The notes under the pieces are model-generated. The model was not told where the DNA came from. It saw nothing but the letters and a program-made list of their open reading frames with translations, and made no database searches. From the NCBI GenBank assembly GCA_029054485.1, contig JAIDFD010000235.1, forward strand, positions 1 to 19,566: a stretch of DNA of 19,566 nucleotides, given 5' to 3'. Positions within the stretch are counted from its first letter, which is position 1, and every line of letters begins with the position of its first letter. Both the position numbers and the translations under genes were made by a program. Shown piece after piece: positions 14,259 to 19,566 of the stretch. This DNA is from Clostridia bacterium. GTDB lineage: Bacteria; Bacillota; Clostridia; Christensenellales; Borkfalkiaceae.

Positions 14259-15031
14259 GAAACCCAGACGGGGACTTCGTCCATGAGCGTAAAGCAGTTT
14301 AAAAGCGCGCCATTGTTGTAGAGGGATACGCGCACTTCGCTCGCGCCGTCGCTGTAACCCACGGGAAGATTTGCCGCAACCTTGGTGTCCGCTTCGTAGT
14401 AAGCATAGGTGAGACCTGTGATTACGCTTGTGAAGTTTGAAGTGTGAGCGATTTCAACGGTGTAAAGTCCGCTGTCCTCGTAAACGTGCGAAATTTTTCC
14501 GTTGTATACGGGATAGACGCTGCCCTCTGCGGTGAATGAAATTACGCCGCTGTCAGATACGAAAACTTCCGCGTCCGAAAAGTCGCTAACGACTGCGGAC
14601 AGGGTGAGTTCGGAATAGGTAGGCTCAGCCGCTTCCGCATTTGCCGTACCGGTGAAAAGTCCCAAAAAGGCGTTTATCGCGCTGTTAGGCATAAATATAT
14701 TTGTTACGAAAATGGCTATTGCAATAAGTCCGATTGCAACCGCTTCGATAAACAGCACCTTGCCGCCCTTTCCCTTTATTGCCGCCGCCGCGTCCGAAAC
14801 TCTGTTTTTAAATCTCACCTTTTCGGGCTTGGGAGCGTCCGTAAGGTCCTCTGCGTAAACGTAAGCGCCCACGCGCTCGTTGACGCTTTCAACTACCATT
14901 TCTTTCAGCTCTTCGGGCTGGGGTGCGGGTTGAACGGCTTGTTTGCGTTTGAAAAAACTTTTCTTTTTGACTACGTTTACCGTGTTTACGGGTATTTCAA
15001 GCATTTCGGCATAGTCTAATTCCTGATTCAT
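14255..15031 (-). CDS. spoIVFA: SpoIVFA-like membrane protein with degenerate M23 (LytM) domain
   Basis: This 258-residue protein has a basic, Pro-rich cytoplasmic part (1-85), one transmembrane helix (about 90-112) and an external C-terminal domain. Within about 165-235 the pattern YPVYNGKISHVYED, YTVEIAHTSNFTSVITGL and VAANLPVGYSDG follows the core of M23/LytM domains (VYNG-V, TVxIxH, Y-G-L, V-G-x-G). It lacks the zinc-binding HxxxD and HxH sets, as expected for SpoIVFA, which holds SpoIVFB inactive until SpoIVB cleaves it. It overlaps the protease gene by 4 bases. A GGAGG ribosome site lies 6 bases before the ATG. A CATAAATT 23 bases further up could be a sigma-E -10, but I see no matching -35. 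Confidence 0.78.
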   Translation of the reverse strand: MNQELDYAEMLEIPVNTVNVVKKKSFFKRKQAVQPAPQPEELKEMVVESVNERVGAYVYAEDLTDAPKPEKVRFKNRVSDAAAAIKGKGGKVLFIEAVAIGLIAIAIFVTNIFMPNSAINAFLGLFTGTANAEAAEPTYSELTLSAVVSDFSDAEVFVSDSGVISFTAEGSVYPVYNGKISHVYEDSGLYTVEIAHTSNFTSVITGLTYAYYEADTKVAANLPVGYSDGASEVRVSLYNNGALLNCFTLMDEVPVWVS

Positions 15032-15117
15032 ATTTATCCTCCGATTTATTCAGTCTACCCTAATTTATGCCGACGAAAAAGCCGTTAGAACGTTTTTTTG
15101 AAATTTAGCATATAATG

Positions 15118-15153
15118 AAAGCCACCCGCGCTTAAATAAGCGCGGGCGGCTTC
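15118..15153. repeat. GC hairpin, left copy, flanking the XRE gene
   Basis: GCCACCCGCGCTTA pairs with TAAGCGCGGGCGGC (15121-15150) with one A/C mismatch and a two-base AA centre. The right arm plus tail, AAGCGCGGGCGGCTT, is identical to that of the terminator at 15481-15523. It has only a short T-run on the minus strand, so it is a weak terminator at best and may be a repeated element. Confidence 0.6.
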
Positions 15154-15161
15154 CGTTCGAG

Positions 15162-15238
15162 TTGACTGACACAAAAAGCGCAAAAACATAATAGCGCACC
15201 TAACAGGTGCAAGTCAAGCAAATTGCACCCGTTGGGTG
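15162..15238 (+). promoter_or_regulatory. XRE gene control region: weak promoter and two paired palindromes
   Basis: TTGACT (15162-15167) with CATAAT (15187-15192, 19-nt spacer) is a possible promoter. Downstream lie two palindromes, CACCTAACAGGTG (15197-15209) and CACCCGTTGGGTG (15226-15238), which are also inverted copies of each other (14 of 16 bases including the TGCAA flank). They may be operators for the XRE protein, or a cruciform or RNA hairpin; the arm bases differ in a paired manner (T/A versus C/G). Confidence 0.45.
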
Positions 15239-15269
15239 ATATTATTTAAAAAAATATTGGGGACAATCA

Positions 15270-15479
15270 ATGATAACACTTGAACGGATACAAATGAGAT
15301 TGGCGGAAGCAATTAAGCAAAGCGGCATGACGCAAAGCGAATTGGCGAAAAAACTCGGCGTTAAGCATCAACAAATATCCTGTTATATAAAGGGGCAAAA
15401 AATGCCCGCGATAGATACGCTTGCAAACCTTTGTAAAATTTTGGACGTGGACACAAATTATATTCTCTGTCAAGATTAA
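15270..15479 (+). CDS. Small XRE/Cro-CI family HTH protein
   Basis: The 69-residue protein is almost entirely a lambda-repressor-like helix-turn-helix: LAEAIKQSGMTQSELAKKLG (helices 1-2), VKHQQISCYIKGQKMP (recognition helix and turn), then IDTLANLCKILDVDTNYIL. It lacks an effector or dimerisation tail beyond a few residues. GGGGA lies 6 nt before the ATG. It stands alone between the SpoIVF pair and the giant surface gene, flanked by two similar hairpins. It could be an autoregulator, the antitoxin-like part of a lost pair, or a remnant of a mobile element; no partner is visible. Confidence 0.9.
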   Translation: MITLERIQMRLAEAIKQSGMTQSELAKKLGVKHQQISCYIKGQKMPAIDTLANLCKILDVDTNYILCQD

Positions 15480-15480
15480 A

Positions 15481-15523
15481 AACAGCCGCCCGCGCTTTTT
15501 CAAAGCGCGGGCGGCTTTCTGTT
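15481..15523 (+). terminator. Strong intrinsic terminator after the XRE gene
   Basis: A 15-bp perfect GC-rich stem, AGCCGCCCGCGCTTT (15484-15498) with AAAGCGCGGGCGGCT (15502-15516), and a TTC-type loop, followed by TTCTGTTT; AAACAG/CTGTTT extends the stem. It is the right copy of the flanking hairpin. Confidence 0.8.
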
Positions 15524-15546
15524 TAGTTAAAGTAAAATCGGTTGCC

Positions 15547-15757
15547 AAGCCTAAGGCTTGCTTGACCTGCGTTTAGCCGTATTACGGTTTTGCAATTAAG
15601 ATACACGGTCAAGCGGAACGCTTGTTGATTTGCGGTTAAGTCAATCAAGTTGTACCGCAATAAAGATACGCCGCCGAGCGGAACGCTTGTTGATTTGCGG
15701 TTAAGTCAATCAAGTTGTGCCGCAATAAAGATACGTGATTAAACGGAACGTTTATTA
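15547..15757. repeat. 65-bp-period tandem repeat with covarying hairpins
   Basis: Between the XRE terminator and the end of the giant surface gene a unit repeats at 15547 (degenerate), 15611, 15676 and 15741 (partial). The steps are 64, 65 and 65 bases. Each unit begins with a 5-bp hairpin whose arms change together: AAGCC/GGCTT, AAGCG/CGCTT, GAGCG/CGCTT and AAACG/CGTTT. Copies 2 and 3 then carry TTGCGGT pairing with (A/G)CCGCAA across a 17-nt loop. A conserved tail CAATNAAGATAC follows in copies 1 to 3. No ORF is visible. It occupies nearly all of the 275 bases between the flanking genes. Confidence 0.8.
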
Positions 15758-18700
15758 CTCGAACTTATCGTAGAAGCCGTCCACGTCAAAGTTAGTATCC
15801 TCTTCGCGAGTGCGCATTACGGGTTTTGCCTTGGTAGTGTCTACCGTGGTCGTTGTCGTTATCACTGCGTCCGAGGGATACATTGTCGGGGTACTCGGCA
15901 CAGATCTTTCATCTACCGTCGGTTGCGGCTCGGCATTATTCTGCGCCGTTGCAATAATAGCCGCAGGCGAAACTCCGCTGTTTCTCAATGCGGAAGCTAT
16001 CACCGCGCCGATAAAGTCGGGGTTCGCTCCCATTGCCGCAGGCGTTTGCACATTCTGGTTTACGGGTGCAGGCAACGCGGGCACTGCCCCGCCGCCGCGA
16101 ACATACCGTTCTTCCGCAAGCATCGCCCGCTCTTCCATAGAGCGGTACGACTTTTCTTCCGCCGCTCTCGCACGCTCCTCCGCAAGTCTGCCCTCCGCCG
16201 TTCTTGCACGCTCCTCCGCAAGCATTAGTCTTGCGTCCTCATAAGAGCCGCCCTGCTGTTGCGGCAATGGCATATACTGCGGCATTGGCATTGGCATAGT
16301 CATTTGCAACGGCATCTGCATAGGCGGTTGCGAATAGCTTGCACCCATATTCTGCCTTGCCTTGATTTCCGCAAGCTCTGCCCGTATCTCTGCAAGCACT
16401 GAATTGTCGGGTTGCGAATACTGCTGTACAGGCATTTGCTGTTGAGCGGGCTGTGCCGGCATTGCCTGTTGCATAGCCATACCTGCCATACCTGCGCCGA
16501 CCATTCCCATTCCCGCCTGCGCGCGGATCTTTTCAAGCTCGGCTTCCTGCTTTGCCTTGGCTAGCTCGCGCTCCGCTTCCTGTTTTTCCTTTTGCGCCTG
16601 TCGCTCTTCCTCGCGGCGCCGCTGTTCTTCTTCCCTGCGCCGCTTCTCTTCCGCTTTGCGTTCTTTTTCCGCCGCTTTCTTTTCGGCTCGCTCTTCCTTA
16701 GTCTTTCTCAGTCTTACAGCTACCGCTATGATTATTATCAATAGTATCAGCGCCGCAACCGCAATCACAATCCAAAGCCAGTTAGCTTTTAAAAACTGTA
16801 CAATCTTTTCCCAGATTGTAGGCACATACTCGGGCGTGTATGTATATGCTTCGTCGCCCGAATCCATAAGACTTTGCGTGCCCTCGTCCAGCTCGATATT
16901 ACTTGCGTACAGCGGATTTATCCGCGCCGTCACCTGATAGGTCCTGCCGCCAGCAAGATTATCTCTGTTTGTAAACTCCCTTCCGTCCGAATTGGTGTAT
17001 ACCTGAGTTAAAAAGTTGCTTTCGGTTGTTTCCGCAAGCGGGCTCGATGCAGGCACCCAGATCGATTTTTCCGAGTCCCACACGGCAGCTACCTTTGCCT
17101 TATTTATATTCCATTTAAGTTCAACCGTAGTTCCGTCCGCGCTTAATTGCGCAGAGGTAAGACGCGCCGTCAATCCGTACCTTGCAGGGGTTGCGGTCTG
17201 GTTTTCCCATTTAACACTGCCGATATACTCGTCTTTGATTTTGAATTTAACGGTATATTCCCCTGCAAGCTTACCCGAAACGGTACCGCTTACGTCAAGA
17301 TAGGTCGCTATTTCCGTTGAACTGAGATTGCTGATTTCTGACAAAACGTCAAAGGTTTCGCCCGTATACGTCAAATCGTTCACCTCGGGAATATTCAGCT
17401 CTATTAATACGGGGTCTGCCACTACGTTCACCGTAAACGTTGTTGATATACTGCTATCTTCGTCCGGAGTTACCGTAACCGTAACATTCCCCAACGACAG
17501 TCCCCCGCCGGACGTTGAAAGAGTATAGTCTGTAACCGGCGCCGTACTCCCGTTGTTGTACGTACCTGTTACCGTTAAACTATCCTTTAAATCGTCTAAA
17601 CTGCTTGAAAGATATATATCTCCCGCAGGGTTAAACGTTGCAGCTATTGACTTTAACTGTACTTCCGTTATTTCTACGTCGAAATCACCGTAGAACTCTT
17701 CCAATGCCGGCTTTTCTGCCGCCGTTGAAGTATAGATTACTTGTACGTTTACTGTTCCCGCTGTTGACAAATCTCCGTCAAGCTCGTAATCAGCGGAATC
17801 TATCGGGTCTTCAGTGCCGTCGTTGTACACCTTAAAAACCGCAAGTCTTATCTTTAAATCATCTATTTGGTTTGAAGTGTAAAACTTTGCCGTACCCTGG
17901 TTGAACACAACCCTTATGCCCGAAATTACTATTCCCGCAACAGTTATCGACTCCGTGTCGGTTTTTGTGTTGTAGTTGTTTGTATCCGTAGGTGTAAACG
18001 TCCAGGTATAATTGTTTGTTCCCGCCGAAAGGCTTTGCCCCGCGTTCCAGCTGATTGTGCCCGGCGTGTCGCCGTCCGTTGTCTTTATGCTTACGTCTTT
18101 ATATAAATCATTATTAGCATAAAAAGGTCCCGTGCCTATAATCGGTGTTACCGTAGATTCTTTCTTGGTTATTGTCAGGACTATTGTTTTTTCGCCTGTG
18201 CCACCGCTTACCCACTCCATACCGCTGGTTATTGCACTGGGACTTAAATTGAATCTTACGGTGTACGTTCCCGCCTCGGTTGCAGTGATACTGCCTGAGC
18301 CCGTTGCCGTTGCTAAATTTGAAGGGTCAGTTGTGTAACCGCTGGTAATGTTTCCGTTACCGTCAATCGCGTATACGCTCACCACTACATTTTTACAGCC
18401 CAACTTGTACGAAAACGAATTACCGTCCAAATCGGTCAATTCTACAGGATCGGCGTAAGTAAAATTTACCGTGTGCGGATTGCCGTCGTAACTGAAAGTC
18501 AAAGCGTCGCTTGTTAACGGGTCTGATACTTTTGATACTTCGACCAAGCTTGTATTAGGGCTAAAACCCACAGCATAGTACATACCGGATGTGCCTGATT
18601 TATACACATCTTCACAATCAAGGCTAAAATATGTTGTAAATGTTTTAGCCGAGCTTGTATCATTTAAAAAAACAAGATTGGCAACGTCAAAATAAACAGC

Positions 18701-19159
18701 ATTAAAATTATTTGACTTAACCACGGTATGTTGTAATGAACAGTGAGTAGCCAAAGGAGTACCGTAACTACCGTCTGCATAACGCTGTACCGAACATTTT
18801 CCCGTAGCAGACCCGCTACCATTGAAACTAGCGTTTATGCATAAATTCATTTTATAAGTAACCGTGTATTCCATATACGCGGGTACCGATATCTCGACGC
18901 TGAAACGAAAATACCCGGAAGACAACGTTGTACTTTGTGTTTCGTATATAGCCGTTCCGGCGGTCATTGTCTGTCCGTCGGTATATATAGATGATGCATA
19001 GCCACTGACTTCGCCCGGCGTATACGTCGGTACATTTGTGGCGGCGTTGGCATTAATTTTTTCGACTTTAGGCATTAAAAAGCTTACGCCGAGCGCAAGC
19101 GCAATAGTGCAAAGCACTGCCAAAATTATCGTGGCTAAATTCCTTTTCTGTATTTTCAT
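15755..19159 (-). CDS. Giant single-pass surface protein: Ig-like ectodomain, coiled cytoplasmic tail
   Basis: The 1134-residue protein starts at an ATG with AGGAGG 6 nt upstream. Residues 1-40 are a signal peptide (KKRN-type basic start, hydrophobic core, INANA cleavage region). The ectodomain (about 41-785) is Thr/Ser/Asn-rich beta-sandwich sequence with repeated Ig-like/MBG-like units, for example LTFSYDGNPHTVNF, GTISWNAGQSLSAG and two IRVVFNQGT/IAATFNPAG-type units. A transmembrane helix follows at about 792-815. The rest faces the cytoplasm: an Arg/Lys/Glu coiled-coil (about 816-880), a Met/Gln/Pro-rich disordered stretch (about 885-990), a second EERAR-type coil (about 995-1040) and a tail ending in VDGFYDKFE. 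There is no LPXTG motif. I do not know its function. The outside binding domain joined to an inside scaffold suggests adhesion linked to a cytoplasmic partner. Confidence 0.85.
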   Translation of the reverse strand: MKIQKRNLATIILAVLCTIALALGVSFLMPKVEKINANAATNVPTYTPGEVSGYASSIYTDGQTMTAGTAIYETQSTTLSSGYFRFSVEISVPAYMEYTVTYKMNLCINASFNGSGSATGKCSVQRYADGSYGTPLATHCSLQHTVVKSNNFNAVYFDVANLVFLNDTSSAKTFTTYFSLDCEDVYKSGTSGMYYAVGFSPNTSLVEVSKVSDPLTSDALTFSYDGNPHTVNFTYADPVELTDLDGNSFSYKLGCKNVVVSVYAIDGNGNITSGYTTDPSNLATATGSGSITATEAGTYTVRFNLSPSAITSGMEWVSGGTGEKTIVLTITKKESTVTPIIGTGPFYANNDLYKDVSIKTTDGDTPGTISWNAGQSLSAGTNNYTWTFTPTDTNNYNTKTDTESITVAGIVISGIRVVFNQGTAKFYTSNQIDDLKIRLAVFKVYNDGTEDPIDSADYELDGDLSTAGTVNVQVIYTSTAAEKPALEEFYGDFDVEITEVQLKSIAATFNPAGDIYLSSSLDDLKDSLTVTGTYNNGSTAPVTDYTLSTSGGGLSLGNVTVTVTPDEDSSISTTFTVNVVADPVLIELNIPEVNDLTYTGETFDVLSEISNLSSTEIATYLDVSGTVSGKLAGEYTVKFKIKDEYIGSVKWENQTATPARYGLTARLTSAQLSADGTTVELKWNINKAKVAAVWDSEKSIWVPASSPLAETTESNFLTQVYTNSDGREFTNRDNLAGGRTYQVTARINPLYASNIELDEGTQSLMDSGDEAYTYTPEYVPTIWEKIVQFLKANWLWIVIAVAALILLIIIIAVAVRLRKTKEERAEKKAAEKERKAEEKRRREEEQRRREEERQAQKEKQEAERELAKAKQEAELEKIRAQAGMGMVGAGMAGMAMQQAMPAQPAQQQMPVQQYSQPDNSVLAEIRAELAEIKARQNMGASYSQPPMQMPLQMTMPMPMPQYMPLPQQQGGSYEDARLMLAEERARTAEGRLAEERARAAEEKSYRSMEERAMLAEERYVRGGGAVPALPAPVNQNVQTPAAMGANPDFIGAVIASALRNSGVSPAAIIATAQNNAEPQPTVDERSVPSTPTMYPSDAVITTTTTVDTTKAKPVMRTREEDTNFDVDGFYDKFE

Positions 19160-19169
19160 ATAATTCCTC

Positions 19170-19300
19170 CTGTTGTCCTTAGGTAAGCGGACGGTGCGGC
19201 TTTACACATTTGCACTTATCCTTTTTTTATTGCGCCGCCGCTTTACTCACTAAGGTTTCCCTCTTTGCCGCGCGCTAAACGGCGCGCGGCAGAGGGGCTT
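19170..19300 (-). promoter_or_regulatory. Structured 5' leader of the giant surface gene (possible riboswitch)
   Basis: In the minus-strand leader a 16-bp-class GC hairpin (19259-19296, arms GCCGCGCG/CGCGCGGC plus CCCTCT/AGAGGG) precedes a long-range helix. That helix pairs CTAAGG and CCGC(T)TTAC (19238-19255) with CCTTAG and GTAAGCGG (19177-19190). The helix encloses GCGGC/GCCGC and an A-rich stretch, and it closes 10-15 bases before the AGGAGG. This looks like a folded regulatory leader that could mask or free the ribosome site. I could not assign it to a known riboswitch class. Confidence 0.45.
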
Positions 19301-19383
19301 CTCTTCATTTGCTTTACGCAAAATCAGATGACGTGGTCCTTTTTGTCCTTTCCATTAAAGTACACTTTTTTAGAAAATATATA

Positions 19384-19412
19384 TTGACATTTTTCGCGGC
19401 ATATATTATTAT
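19384..19412 (+). promoter_or_regulatory. Plus-strand sigma-A promoter with no visible gene
   Basis: TTGACA (19384-19389), a 17-nt spacer and TATTAT (19407-19412) make a near-consensus promoter pointing out of the window. Its transcript meets a palindrome at 19463-19490 and the plus strand of the 19534-19561 hairpin. I find no credible ORF before the window ends, so it may make a small RNA or serve a gene to the right. Confidence 0.55.
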
Positions 19413-19436
19413 AAAAAGACCAAATAATGGCTTAAA
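19408..19436 (-). promoter_or_regulatory. Possible promoter of the giant surface gene, opposed to the plus promoter
   Basis: On the minus strand TATAAT (19413-19408) is preceded at 17 nt by TTTAAG (19436-19431), a weak -35. The -10 overlaps that of the plus-strand promoter almost base for base. Transcription from about 19401 would give a leader of about 240 nt. Confidence 0.4.
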
Positions 19437-19525
19437 AACCCCATTTTTAAGGGTTTTCGGAAATTCCAAAAAAGTGTACTTTTTTGGAATATTTTTTAAT
19501 TTCGCACTACATTTTTGCAAAAAAA

Positions 19526-19561
19526 GGTAAAAAAGTCCGCCCGGCATATGCCGCGCGGACT
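19526..19561 (-). terminator. Intrinsic terminator of a minus-strand unit entering from the right
   Basis: AGTCCGC-C-CGGC pairs with GCCG-C-GCGGACT (19534-19561) with a single C/C mismatch and an ATAT loop. On the minus strand it is followed by TTTTTT. The gene it ends lies beyond the window. Confidence 0.75.
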
Positions 19562-19566
19562 GATAT

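Larger units (their letters stand above)
19358..19490. repeat. AGTACACTTTTTT boxes and a 28-bp palindrome around the opposed promoters
   Basis: AAGTACACTTTTTTAGAAAA (19358-19377) lies upstream of the plus -35. A near copy, AAGTGTACTTTTTTGGAATA, starts at 19472 downstream and forms half of a palindrome with 13-bp arms (ATTCCAAAAAAGT, 19463-19475; ACTTTTTTGGAAT, 19478-19490). The placement on both sides of the promoters suggests a regulator-binding pair. Confidence 0.5.

Noticed and set aside
15547..15757. CRISPR array
   Set aside because: The whole 65-bp period is repeated with no unique spacers, and no cas genes are present.
19177..19300. ydaO-type c-di-AMP riboswitch
   Set aside because: Only the 3' CCGTC-GCT-ACCT resemblance is present. 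The GGGGGACC and GGGGUGAA blocks are absent.
19309..19547. Short ORFs on both strands at the right end (73 and 77 residues)
   Set aside because: Low-complexity Phe/Lys-rich translations of AT-rich promoter and palindrome sequence, with no ribosome site. They overlap each other antisense.

Overview
The window looks like a chromosomal segment of an endospore-forming, probably uncultured, gut-type member of the Clostridia/Firmicutes. The evidence is a complete GerA-type germinant-receptor operon, a SpoIVFA/SpoIVFB-like pair, sigma-A style promoters, AGGAGG ribosome sites, many intrinsic terminators with U-tracts, a PadR plus HAAS/DUF4097 operon, and a BspA-type leucine-rich repeat lipoprotein. 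There are no rRNA, tRNA, phage, IS or CRISPR loci that I can support. I cannot name the species.

Layout. 1-1681 (+): queH (epoxyqueuosine reductase), then a divergent ornithine-carbamoyltransferase-family enzyme. 1736-3919 (+): secreted BspA-like LRR lipoprotein, ending at a bidirectional terminator. 3964-5420 (-): trmB and a membrane-anchored metallophosphoesterase, overlapping by one base. 5593-6141 (+): an unrecognised three-helix membrane protein with a TTG start. 6210-6558 (-): a short independent unit of strong promoter, very long hairpin RNA, intrinsic terminator and a 45-residue ORF with a TTG start. 6613-10375 (-): gerAA-gerAB-gerAC with 4-base overlaps. 10474-11897 (+): padR and its HAAS/DUF4097 partner behind a palindromic operator. 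11957-13445 (+): 8-oxoguanine DNA glycosylase and a zinc-dependent phospholipase C-like protein. 13461-15031 (-): spoIVFB-like and spoIVFA-like genes. 15118-15757: a small XRE regulator between two similar GC hairpins, next to a 65-bp-period tandem repeat whose hairpin arms covary. 15755-19159 (-): a 1134-residue single-pass surface protein with Ig-like ectodomains and a large charged, Met/Gln/Pro-rich cytoplasmic tail, preceded by a long structured leader. 19330-19566: overlapping opposed promoters, repeated AGTACACTTTTTT-like boxes, and a terminator for a minus-strand unit entering from the right.

How the parts fit. The Ger operon and the SpoIVF pair are sporulation and germination functions: nutrient sensing in the spore membrane, and pro-sigma-K processing in the mother cell. 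queH and trmB are tRNA modification genes. PadR and its HAAS partner form a typical autoregulated envelope-stress-like unit. The least ordinary parts are: (1) the promoter/long-hairpin/terminator/mini-ORF unit at 6210-6558, with a built-in alternative pairing; (2) three genes whose extended -10 promoters sit exactly 6 nt before the ATG, implying leaderless mRNAs; (3) the covarying 65-bp repeats beside the XRE gene; (4) the carbamoyltransferase with altered active-site motifs; (5) the giant surface protein and its structured leader.
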